Source: Planctomycetota bacterium
GTDB taxonomy: Bacteria; Planctomycetota; Planctomycetia; Pirellulales; Pirellulaceae
Length of the DNA: 64,000 nucleotides
Reading direction: 5' to 3'
Assembly (NCBI GenBank): GCA_014381825.1
Contig: JACNKX010000133.1
Coordinates: forward strand, 31,626 to 95,625
Shown: piece after piece, positions 34,315-42,792 of the stretch
Layout: each line of letters starts with the position of its first letter
Numbering within the stretch: the stretch's first letter is position 1
Notes under the pieces: generated by a model
Told to the model about the DNA's origin: nothing
What the model saw: the letters and a program-made list of their open reading frames with translations, nothing else
Database searches by the model: none
Made by a program: the position numbers and the translations under genes

Positions 34315-35386
34315 GCGTAACAAAGGCGAGCGTTCCCGACCGAAGCGGCTCCTTCTAATTGCGTTGCCAATCGCAATCGTGCTTGGAGTCGTTGGCTATA
34401 ACTTGTCTCGCAACTCCGCTCGCACACTCGCAAACATCCGCGAACTGGGACGTCGGGATCCGGCTGCGGCCCGCGAGGTACTCGAAGCAAGTAACATTCG
34501 CTCTCGGGATGCACAACTTCTGCGATGCCAATTTCTCGCGACGGCCGGGAATTGGAAGCAAGCCGAGGACGCCTTTGAGGAGATTTCTCAACCGGAGTTC
34601 TGCCGCCAGAACGAACTGATCGAATTGGCGAGTACAGCACTCGCGTCTGGCATCTATTCGCTGGCTGACAAAGTATTGAGTGCCGCGTATCGAGGAGATA
34701 GTGAAGATGTGCAGTTGCTACGCACGATGATCGACGTCAAACATGAGTTGGCGGCCGGCCAGGAGGTGATCGAGTTGTGTCGTGAGATGTCAAGGCTGGC
34801 ACCACGCGATCCTTACCCCTGGTTACGCGCTGCGCAGATTTATCAACAGGCGGAGAAGATTGATCTTGCGATCGAGGCTTATCAAGAAGTCTTAGCGCGA
34901 GATCCCGAAGATCGCATCGCCCAAAACGCTCGCTTCCAAATCGCTGATTTAGCGATCTATGCTGGAGAACTCAATACGGCGCGGCAACAACTCGACCAGC
35001 TCTTGAGAGAAATGCCAGATGCTCCGGGTGTTGGCGTTCTCTATGCGAAGTTATTGCATCGCGAAGGTGATTCGGCCGCTGGGGTCCGAATTCTTAACGG
35101 TGTACTCGCGTCGACGCCAGACTTTTTGTCTGCACTGCTCGAACGGGGTGTGCTCTATTTGGAACTTGAAGACAGCGCGGCAGCAGTTCGCGACCTCGAC
35201 CAGGTCGTCAAGCTCGATCCAGAAAACTACACGGGGCACTACCAGTTGGGCTTGGCGTACCAGCGTCTGAATCAGCCGGACCTCGCTGGGCGGCACTTCG
35301 AGCGGAGCCGTCAGATTACTGAGCAGGTGTCCGAACAAAAGCTACAGCACCAGCGTAATTCTCCAAGCAGCGCATCGGCCCAGTGA
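34304..35386 (+). CDS. Membrane-anchored TPR repeat protein, copy E'
   Basis: A 360-residue paralogue of the TPR protein at 29260. The GTG at 34304 (GAGGGG ten bases upstream) overlaps the end of the propeller gene by 11 bases. A basic N-terminus precedes a helix at about residues 15-33 ('LLLIALPIAIVLGVVGY'); TPR units then run to the end, for example 'DPYPWLRAAQIYQQAEKIDLAIEAY' region and 'GHYQLGLAYQRLNQPDLAGRHF'. The architecture and gene order (propeller then TPR, overlapping) repeat those of F and E on the other strand. It is followed 168 bases later by the large TPR-propeller gene. Confidence 0.83.
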   Translation: MSRKRNKGERSRPKRLLLIALPIAIVLGVVGYNLSRNSARTLANIRELGRRDPAAAREVLEASNIRSRDAQLLRCQFLATAGNWKQAEDAFEEISQPEFCRQNELIELASTALASGIYSLADKVLSAAYRGDSEDVQLLRTMIDVKHELAAGQEVIELCREMSRLAPRDPYPWLRAAQIYQQAEKIDLAIEAYQEVLARDPEDRIAQNARFQIADLAIYAGELNTARQQLDQLLREMPDAPGVGVLYAKLLHREGDSAAGVRILNGVLASTPDFLSALLERGVLYLELEDSAAAVRDLDQVVKLDPENYTGHYQLGLAYQRLNQPDLAGRHFERSRQITEQVSEQKLQHQRNSPSSASAQ

Positions 35387-35554
35387 GGGCAAACGCTGCA
35401 TCAAGTTGCATGTGAGCGCCTTTGGCGTCTTTCGTGCGATTCTTTGGATCTGCTAAAATGGCATCAAGAAGCGGCACCACTGATCGCCGCCTGCAATCTA
35501 CGCCTGCGTGCCTCTCTCGATTGCTGCCTGACCTCATACATCTTAGGTACGAGT

Positions 35555-38548
35555 ATGTTTCGACGTAGTTCGTTTACAATCCTGCTGGCAGTGGGTGGGC
35601 CCCTCCTGGTCGTCGGGATGCTACTTTGGCTGTCTGGTGATAGAGACCGTGAGCGTGCGTTGATCGAAACGGGGTATAAGGCGCTTCAAGTCAATAGCTT
35701 TCGTGAAGCTGAGGAAATCGCCTTGGAGCTTCTCGATTCTCAACCAAACTCAGCTTCTGCACTCACGCTGGCCGCTCTGGCGACAGCACATGCTAATGAG
35801 TTCTTAAGAGTCGAAGAGTACGTCGCTCGACTTCAAGATGGTACGCATGGTACTGATCCAACTTTGGATGACCAACTCGTGCGATTGTCCGAGACGCTGA
35901 TTGAGAAGCATCATCCGGCAATTGCCGAACGTGTCTTACGCTTCCTGGTGGCGAAAGCTCCAACGAATCTGAAGGGGCAAAGGAAGTTAGCGGAGTTGCT
36001 GGCGATGACCGGGCGACGTCGAGAAGCCCGCGAACGCACCATGATTGCTTTGCGTCGCGAACTGGTAACCGTCCATGAATTGGTAATGGCCGCAGACGAC
36101 TCGAGCGTGTTTCAGGACACAGCTGCCACCTTACGCACGGCGTCTGTGCGTGTGCCCGATGATCCAATCGCCTGCCTTGGAGTGGCCTGGATCGAATACC
36201 AATCCAACAATCCACAAGTCGCAGAGACGCTCTGTCGCAATGCGTTGAAACACGATCCCAGTCTATTGGACGCGCACGGCCTGCTCGGCAATCTCTTGCT
36301 TGACCGCGGTGACACGCAAGGTCTTCGAGCGTGGCGCGACCGTTTGCCGACCGCAGCAGACGAGCACGACGAGATTTGGGCTGTGCGGGGCCTCTGGTTG
36401 CGCGACGAAGGCGAAAACGAATCTGCGGCGCGGTGTTTCTGGGAAGCCGTTCGACGAAACCCCAATCATCGATTAGCCAATTTGGAATTGGGGAAGTTGC
36501 TGACCAATCTAGGGGACGCAGCCGGTGCAGCACCCTTTCTCCAGCGTGGCGACTACCTCAGTCGGCTAAGATTCCGAATGGATGCTTTTGATTCTGACGG
36601 CCTTCGCGAATCCAACAGCGGCATGCTATCGCTCCTCAAAGAGACACCAAGCGCGACAACCGACGCAATGAAACTGATCGCAGAATTGCTCGAGGAACTA
36701 GAACGCGACGAAGAGAGTCTGGCGTGGGCGACTGCCGCGCAACAACTGACTCCCGAACTCGCGTGGCCAGGGATTCTGATGCGGCGACTGTCGCAGACGC
36801 GCCGGGCGGACGCGCAGTTCGAAGAAAATCCAGCATCACGAATCGACCTGTCACACTTGGCGCTGTCGTGGGAGATCGAGCCGACCATTCCGCGTCCACC
36901 TGCTCTGTCGAAGGTCGAAGGCGGTTCGAATGTGCAATTCACAGATGATGCCGTGCTGGCCGGCATCAACTTTACGTATTTCAACAGCCCCCACCTCGAG
37001 CCCGACAAGAGTTGGCCTTTCGAGTGGCCTGGCGGCGGAAACGGCGTAATTGATTACGATCTTGATGGCTGGCCTGAATTCTATCTCCCGCAAGGCTGCC
37101 CATTGATGCGCGACGATGAAGCTCATCAATACCGCGACGCACTCTTTCGTAACCAGACATCAGGCGGATTCGCGAATGTTTCGACGCTGGCGGGACTTGG
37201 CGACCGGAACTTCAGTCATGGGTGTGCGGTCGGCGACTACGACAACGATGGTTTCCCAGACCTTTATGTTTGCAATCTGGGGCAGAACCGTCTGTATCAC
37301 AACAATGGTGATGGAACTTTTGCCGATGTGACCGAGAAGGCGGGTATTCAAAGCAATAGTTGGTCGGTGTGTGCAGCGATCGCCGACCTGAACGGCGACG
37401 GCCTGGCCGAAATCTATGAAGTAAACCACATGGAGGTGGAGACTGCGTTTGGCGAGGTTTGTCGGCACGGCGAGGTATCGGTCATCTGTCAGCAGGGGCG
37501 CAACTTCCTTCCCGGCCAAGATCGGCTGTTTAGCAACCAGGGTGATGGGTCGTTCGCTGATGTCACGTCAGAGAGCGGAATCATCGCGCCTCTTGGATTT
37601 GGGCTCGGAATTGTCGCCGCTGACTTCTCCAATCGAGGTCAGCTCGACTTGTTTATTGCCAACGATGGCTATGCGAACTTTTACTTCGTGAACCAGACCG
37701 AGCAGCCCGGTGGTCGATTGGAACTACGAGAGAGTGCCGTTGCGAGTGGGGTCGCGTTCGATCCCAATGGCTCCGCGCAAGCCTGTATGGGGGTTGCGGT
37801 AACGGATACCGACAGCGACGGGCTGCTCGATCTCTTCATCACGAACTACTACAATGAACCGAACGCCTTTTATCGTCAGACTGGTGCCGAGTTTTTTGTC
37901 GAGAACACTCGTCCTGCGGGATTGTTTACGCCAAGTTTCGCGCTGCTAGGGTTTGGTACACAATTCATCGATGGCGAACTCGACGGTTTGCGTGACTTGA
38001 TCATTACGAACGGCGATGTCGAAGACTTCACTGACGTCGGTCGGCCTTACCAACAACGTCCTCAGTACTACCAAAATGTTGGCGGTGCCAAGTTCAGCGA
38101 GATCCAGGCGGACAAACTCGGCTCGTTCTTTGAAGGGGCATACGTTGGACGTGGGCTGTCGCGTCTTGATTGGAATCGCGACGGTCAAGAAGACTGCGTG
38201 GTTTCGCATTTAGAATCGCCAGTAGCACTGCTAACGAACCGTACGCAAAGCGTTGGCAATTTCCTGGCGGTTCGGTTACGCGGCGTCGAGAGCGCTCGTG
38301 ATGCCATTGGTGCCAACGTAACATTGCAAATTGGCGACCAGTCCTGGGCTCAGTCGCTCACAGGCGGTGACGGATTTATGGCGAGTAACCAACGACAACT
38401 CGTATTTGGACTTGGCGAACACGAGCATATTGATTCTCTGAGCATCCGCTGGCCAGCCGGTCGAACGGACCAATTTGCCGATCTTGCCGTCGGAGATGAG
38501 ATTCTGTTTATCGAAGGCAGTTCACGGTACGTAACGATCCCGCGTTAG
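35555..38548 (+). CDS. TPR plus seven-bladed FG-GAP/VCBS propeller with ASPIC/UnbV end, copy A'
   Basis: A 997-residue paralogue of copy A. The ATG at 35555 starts an N-terminal helix (about 7-27, 'FTILLAVGGPLLVVGMLLWL'); TPR-like repeats fill residues 30-420. The propeller follows with seven loops that align one-to-one with copy A: DYDLDGWPE, DYDNDGFPD, DLNGDGLAE, DFSNRGQLD, DTDSDGLLD, DGELDGLRD and DWNRDGQED. The C-terminal UnbV part reads 'RLRGVESARDAIGANVTLQIG' region and 'GGDGFMASNQRQLVFGLG'. The open frame before 35555 is unrelated sequence. It is the last gene of the plus-strand arm of the mirrored cluster. Confidence 0.86.
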   Translation: MFRRSSFTILLAVGGPLLVVGMLLWLSGDRDRERALIETGYKALQVNSFREAEEIALELLDSQPNSASALTLAALATAHANEFLRVEEYVARLQDGTHGTDPTLDDQLVRLSETLIEKHHPAIAERVLRFLVAKAPTNLKGQRKLAELLAMTGRRREARERTMIALRRELVTVHELVMAADDSSVFQDTAATLRTASVRVPDDPIACLGVAWIEYQSNNPQVAETLCRNALKHDPSLLDAHGLLGNLLLDRGDTQGLRAWRDRLPTAADEHDEIWAVRGLWLRDEGENESAARCFWEAVRRNPNHRLANLELGKLLTNLGDAAGAAPFLQRGDYLSRLRFRMDAFDSDGLRESNSGMLSLLKETPSATTDAMKLIAELLEELERDEESLAWATAAQQLTPELAWPGILMRRLSQTRRADAQFEENPASRIDLSHLALSWEIEPTIPRPPALSKVEGGSNVQFTDDAVLAGINFTYFNSPHLEPDKSWPFEWPGGGNGVIDYDLDGWPEFYLPQGCPLMRDDEAHQYRDALFRNQTSGGFANVSTLAGLGDRNFSHGCAVGDYDNDGFPDLYVCNLGQNRLYHNNGDGTFADVTEKAGIQSNSWSVCAAIADLNGDGLAEIYEVNHMEVETAFGEVCRHGEVSVICQQGRNFLPGQDRLFSNQGDGSFADVTSESGIIAPLGFGLGIVAADFSNRGQLDLFIANDGYANFYFVNQTEQPGGRLELRESAVASGVAFDPNGSAQACMGVAVTDTDSDGLLDLFITNYYNEPNAFYRQTGAEFFVENTRPAGLFTPSFALLGFGTQFIDGELDGLRDLIITNGDVEDFTDVGRPYQQRPQYYQNVGGAKFSEIQADKLGSFFEGAYVGRGLSRLDWNRDGQEDCVVSHLESPVALLTNRTQSVGNFLAVRLRGVESARDAIGANVTLQIGDQSWAQSLTGGDGFMASNQRQLVFGLGEHEHIDSLSIRWPAGRTDQFADLAVGDEILFIEGSSRYVTIPR

Positions 38549-39152
38549 ATCAGAACGTCACGGCTGCCGCCAGCGAGAAACACCCTCCGGTCGCTCTGTT
38601 CACAGATATCGAATTCTGATTCCTCTTCGATCGCCGCTTTCCGGGGCTGCGACTAGCGAACTCGAGAGAGCAATCACGCACAACCTGAGCTGACCAGCAT
38701 GTTAAACCGTTCGGCATGCAAGCCACAATGAACAAAAAAAGAGGTGGCCGGTTAGCTCCGCCACCTCCAAAAAGTTGTCGCCATGGGGCAATGCCGAGTG
38801 TGACATCGAACTCGGCTGATTCGAAGAGTTGCCGAGTTCGACTCTACGGATTCCATCAAACTGCACCTTCGCAGGTAATTTATTGGTGATAAACTCCTAG
38901 CGAGGATCTGGGATATGTGCATTGAGCGGAGTATTGCCGAAAATCCATCCGTACATAACGCAAGATTGGGGGGGGCTAACCGCGCACCGCACCATCAAAA
39001 CAAGAATCGAAGTAGTCCGAACGCATCGCTCGTGATCGATTTACAACTCGTCCGCAAAAGTCTGTTCTTTCGCTAAACGACCACCGTCACCGAGAAAACA
39101 CTAGCAATACCACCGCGTCTGTTCGCTTTACCTGCGCGTCATTCGAAGTCGA
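38549..39152. other. 604-base non-coding stretch between the CRTAC1 block and the small lipoprotein gene
   Basis: No gene is supported. A minus-strand terminator lies at 38734-38767. Further right there is an eight-base G run (38969-38976 region) and otherwise unstructured sequence, with frames too short and random to call. It marks the boundary between the plus-strand propeller arm and the minus-strand pseudopilin group. Confidence 0.6.
38734..38767 (-). terminator. Rho-independent terminator, minus strand
   Basis: GAGGTGG (38741-38747) pairs with CCACCTC (38761-38767), with CGG/CCG extending the stem inside. On the minus strand the hairpin is followed by seven T residues (38734-38740). It probably ends the small lipoprotein transcript coming from 39153, leaving a 3' tail of about 400 bases. 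Confidence 0.7.
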
Positions 39153-39392
39153 CTACTCCGGCGCAGCTGCTTCTTCCGTAACTGGTGCTTCTCCCGAATC
39201 TGCTGCGCCGCCTTCTCCAGTACCAAGGTCCGTAGTCGCTTCCATTGGGTCCGGCGCTGCGGCAGGAGCGCCCTCCGGTATACTCGAATCGCTGTTACAC
39301 CCGATCGCGCCAGCCAGCATCAGCGTCCCAACGCCAGTAATCGCAAGAGTAAGGACTTGTCGTGCGGACGGTACTAAATTCGACGTTTTCAT
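39153..39392 (-). CDS. Small acidic lipoprotein, DUF1559-associated
   Basis: A 79-residue exported protein. A signal peptide ('LTLAITGVGTLMLAGAIGC') ends in a lipobox Cys near residue 32; the mature part is only about 47 residues, low in complexity and rich in Ala, Glu, Pro and Gly. The ATG at 39392 lies eight bases behind AGGA; an ATG nine bases upstream (39401) is the alternative. Small lipoproteins of this sort often follow DUF1559 genes in planctomycetes. Here a strong terminator separates the two, so it may have its own promoter or depend on read-through. The function is unknown. Confidence 0.7.
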   Translation of the reverse strand: MKTSNLVPSARQVLTLAITGVGTLMLAGAIGCNSDSSIPEGAPAAAPDPMEATTDLGTGEGGAADSGEAPVTEEAAAPE

Positions 39393-39587
39393 GTTTTTCA
39401 TCCTAGAAAAATTAATGTGTTCGTTGCCAAAACTGGATTCTACTAGAGCGGAGTTGCTGCGTGCAAGTAGGGTGTGAACCGCGCCCTCTTGGAAGGTGTA
39501 GGCAATTATGCTTCCGCTCAGTTTAGGTGTTATGGCATCGAACGACGGATCCAGCCTAACCAGTATGCAAGACAGGACGTTGGCGCA

Positions 39588-39620
39588 CAAAAAACTCGCG
39601 CTGGAAGTATCCAGCGCGAG
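39588..39620 (-). terminator. Rho-independent terminator after the DUF1559 gene
   Basis: CTCGCGCTGGA (39595-39605) pairs perfectly with TCCAGCGCGAG (39610-39620) around a four-base loop. On the minus strand six T residues follow (complement of 39588-39594). It sits 50 bases past the DUF1559 stop. Confidence 0.85.
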
Positions 39621-39670
39621 TAATTGTTTAAACTGCGATCAAGATCAACTGAAACTTATCGCTGAATCTA

Positions 39671-40735
39671 CTAGAATTCGCCAAGCGGAATGCCGTCATC
39701 GCGGGCGGCAAGGTGTTTGAGCAGGTCGAGTTCGATCGTGTCAGTTATGAAACGAACGGATCCATCGGCGAGCGTTCCTTGAACTCCACCAGGATGGGCA
39801 GAAGTCAAAGGTGAATTTAGGCGTCTACTCTGATCACTCGCCGACGCACCAAGCTGGTTTGCCGCGTCAGAATTCGGTTGATATCGGATACAGCTTGTCC
39901 AGCCGCTGCGACCGGGGAGTTGACCATTATTCCAACTGCTCCAATTGCCTCCCATGGGCCAACCCCAGGCGACACCATTGCGCAGGTCGTATTTATTAGT
40001 CTTGGTGGCGTCGAACGTCCAGTTAGCGTTTTCTGACAACATCAAGACGTTTGCCGTTCCATCTGTTACGTCTCGGAAACGATACGTCACTCCGCCAGTA
40101 AACATGCCATGCGCTGAGGAGATGTTTTGATTCCAACCGCAGCCATCCACATTGTTTCCATTGTTGCATGAGTTTGCGTACGCGTTTGGCACCGGCGAAC
40201 CAGCCGCAAGCGTGATCGAGTCTGCGGTTGAGCCGTTGAGAGCGACGTAAGACGGCGAACTCCAGGTTATTCCACGGTTGACGTATGTTTCATTGAGAGG
40301 ACTCGAAGGGCAGATCGAATAAGAAAGAATTGCCCTCCCGCCGCTTTGAGCGATATTCGTTCGCGTTTTGCCACCAGCATCGTTGGTACTTGCGCCAATC
40401 CAACCATCTTGCCGACCAAATACCCACGCATCGTGCATCGGTTGTTGTTCGCAGAAGGGAAGCGTATTCACATACCAGCTAGGGCCCCAACCGCCTGGGG
40501 TCGACGCTCGACTCGCATGTGGGAACGTCTTGTAGGTGTCGTGATAGTTGTGCATCGCCAAGCCTAGTTGCTTCAAGTTATTACCGCATGACATTCGTCG
40601 TGCAGCTTCTCGGGCGGCTTGGACCGCAGGAAGTAATAAGGCCACCAAGATACCGATGATAGCGATAACTACCAGCAGCTCTACCAATGTGAAGCCGCTG
40701 GTTTTGCGGCCCATCCGAACTCTCGTTAACATCAT
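39671..40735 (-). CDS. DUF1559 prepilin-type protein
   Basis: A 354-residue pseudopilin-like protein of the large planctomycete DUF1559 family. The N-terminal '[33 protein letters not shown]' region (quoted here only as key parts: G14|F15 cleavage, [13 protein letters not shown] helix) is a class III prepilin signal. '[24 protein letters not shown]' region and '[17 protein letters not shown]' near the C-terminus are family hallmarks, the latter the H-x-G-G motif. AGGAG precedes the ATG by five bases. Planctomycete genomes carry dozens of copies; assembly into a pilus or secretion filament is presumed, not shown. It is followed by a terminator and a small lipoprotein gene. Confidence 0.93.
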   Translation of the reverse strand: MMLTRVRMGRKTSGFTLVELLVVIAIIGILVALLLPAVQAAREAARRMSCGNNLKQLGLAMHNYHDTYKTFPHASRASTPGGWGPSWYVNTLPFCEQQPMHDAWVFGRQDGWIGASTNDAGGKTRTNIAQSGGRAILSYSICPSSPLNETYVNRGITWSSPSYVALNGSTADSITLAAGSPVPNAYANSCNNGNNVDGCGWNQNISSAHGMFTGGVTYRFRDVTDGTANVLMLSENANWTFDATKTNKYDLRNGVAWGWPMGGNWSSWNNGQLPGRSGWTSCIRYQPNSDAANQLGASASDQSRRLNSPLTSAHPGGVQGTLADGSVRFITDTIELDLLKHLAARDDGIPLGEF

Positions 40736-40963
40736 CGAATCTCCTGTAAAACTAGAAAAAAAAACAATATCTTCGCCAAGCTAATGACTCACAACATCAG
40801 CCGACGCGTAACACTAATTCGGTGAATCCCCAGGTAAATCTGAAAGCCGAGTGGTCACCAGTGGAAAAGAACCGTAGGACCCAAGTTGAACCGATGCAAT
40901 TACCAAAGTCAAGTAGTTTCTGAATGAGGCCCCCGAATTTCTCCAGCAAACCGCTTTCGGTGT

Positions 40964-42586
40964 CTATCGATCTGGAGGGATAGGTGAGCCGCCGAAATCA
41001 AATACTTGCCCGTTTGAAAGCGAAATCGCTGAATTATTCTCCCCTGAACGGACTGTTGAATTTGCGATGTGGACTTGGTTCACTCCGATAACTAGGGCGG
41101 ATTGTTTCTGGACGACAATCGCAGTGGCTTCGTCCACTCCAAGACCAATTAACTGTGGGAAGCGTTTGACGAGCTGCATCATGTCGGGCAATCGTTCTCG
41201 TTGCGTGAAATGTTGGTCGATGGCGACGCCGGGAAGGAAATTGAAGCCGCGTTCGTACCCCTCGGCCATGATCTCTCGGTTACCAAGCGGGCTGCCTCGG
41301 GCTAGATACTCGCCTTGGATGGACGCTCCGGCTGAGCTGCCTCCGATCACGCCTCCGCGTCGCAGGACATCGTGAAGCAATTCAAAGGCCTTCGTATTCT
41401 CGTAGGCGTCGACGAACCGCCATTGCCGACCGCCGCCAAACCAGACACCGCGAGCACTCTTCAGCCTATTCAGAAACTCGTCACTTTCAACGTCCGCCCG
41501 TTTGCGCTGCGGGAGAACTACAACGTTCGTTGCACCCGCCTCGCGGATCATCCGTTCGGAAGAATTCTTCTTCGGCAACGGATCTGCGCTCGCCGTCGGA
41601 AAGACGACAATTAATGAATCAGGACCGCCGGCTAGTTCAATAAACTTGGTCATGACTTCCTCCGGCAGGCGACCACCGCCGCCAATTATCAGCGCGCCGT
41701 TGGCGACACCCGGCGTTTTCATATCACGGGGTGGGAACGCTGGCCCGGAACGGTCTCGTGCGGCTCGTCGCAGGGCCGTCAGATCGGCGACATCTTTCTC
41801 CTTGAGTTCTAACTCCAAAGCCTCGCGATCTTCGCCAGCCGCCAAGCAAATCGTAACGATGTTGTCTCCGATGACCTCGAGATCGCGTCCGTCGACGAGC
41901 AAAGCGGTCGATTCGTCGATTCCGAAGCCGACGTAACCTGCATGCTCCTTCAGGACGCGGACCAAACGTGGCTTCCGCTCTCGTTGGCTAAAATGCTGGT
42001 CGATCACGCTGCCCGGAAGTAAGTCGAAGCCCGTCTTCAAAACGGCCTCTGGATTACCGCTCGCGATCATTAACTTGGATTGAATCGCTGCACCTGCGGA
42101 TGTACCTCCGATCACTCCACCTCGATCAAGTAACGCCTCCAGTTCGCGTTCGATCGCCGTGCCGACGTATGCGTCCGCGATCCGAGCCTGCAAGCCTCCG
42201 CCAAACCAAACGCCGGTCGCATCTTGCAGCGGTTTGATAAACTCCGGGCTATTCGCAACCTCTTTTGATCGGGTGTGCAACATCTGACTGGATGCGACGC
42301 CGCCATGATCGGTCCAGAATTCCGTGATCCCTTTCTCTGTCGGCTCGTCGATCTTGTGGCTTGCCGTAGGAATTGCAACGATTCGTGCGTCGGCGCCGCC
42401 GGCCAGCTCTCGAAACCGTAGAAAGACGCGTGCGGGCAACTCGCCGCCGCCGCAGATCAATAGCTTGCCGGAAATGCCAGCGGGATCGAACCATTCGCGA
42501 TGCGGTTCCGCAGATCTCGCGACTCCGCTCGCAATTATCAACGCAACAAACGGGGCAATTGCGAGGGTTCGACATATTGGACGCAT
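40964..42586 (-). CDS. Secreted tandem-domain cyanophycinase-like protein (peptidase S51, two domains)
   Basis: A 540-residue exported protein with two complete S51 peptidase domains. The signal peptide covers about residues 1-26 ('GVARSAEP'). Domain 1 (about 38-265) has nucleophile Ser163 in 'GGTSAGAAIQ', 'IDQHFSQRERKPRL' with His198, and 'GFGIDEST'. Domain 2 (about 296-515) has Ser418 in 'GGSSAGASIQ', 'IDQHFTQRERLPDM' with His459, and 'GLGVDEAT'. Cyanophycinases cleave the Asp-Arg polymer cyanophycin and are normally single-domain. Both catalytic sets look intact. The start at 42586 skips three residues of the longest frame. It is divergent from the asparagine-synthetase-like gene. Confidence 0.88.
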   Translation of the reverse strand: MRPICRTLAIAPFVALIIASGVARSAEPHREWFDPAGISGKLLICGGGELPARVFLRFRELAGGADARIVAIPTASHKIDEPTEKGITEFWTDHGGVASSQMLHTRSKEVANSPEFIKPLQDATGVWFGGGLQARIADAYVGTAIERELEALLDRGGVIGGTSAGAAIQSKLMIASGNPEAVLKTGFDLLPGSVIDQHFSQRERKPRLVRVLKEHAGYVGFGIDESTALLVDGRDLEVIGDNIVTICLAAGEDREALELELKEKDVADLTALRRAARDRSGPAFPPRDMKTPGVANGALIIGGGGRLPEEVMTKFIELAGGPDSLIVVFPTASADPLPKKNSSERMIREAGATNVVVLPQRKRADVESDEFLNRLKSARGVWFGGGRQWRFVDAYENTKAFELLHDVLRRGGVIGGSSAGASIQGEYLARGSPLGNREIMAEGYERGFNFLPGVAIDQHFTQRERLPDMMQLVKRFPQLIGLGVDEATAIVVQKQSALVIGVNQVHIANSTVRSGENNSAISLSNGQVFDFGGSPIPPDR

Positions 42587-42792
42587 AGTTTCCACCAGAC
42601 GGCAAAAGACTCAGAATCAATGATCGCGACGTAGTGTAGTCGCGGCCAGTTTCATCGTCCATCAACCAATGTTTGATCGATTGGACGTCGAGGTCTGAAC
42701 CGAGTTGCAGAAATGGCCGTATGATCACAGAATGGCGGAGCTTGCCCAGCCGTCGAAGCCCGATTCAACGCACCCAGTGAGTTTGCCAAATC

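Noticed and set aside
38960..38980. Eight-base G run as a possible recombination or quadruplex site
   Set aside because: A single homopolymer without flanking G tracts or repeats; likely meaningless.
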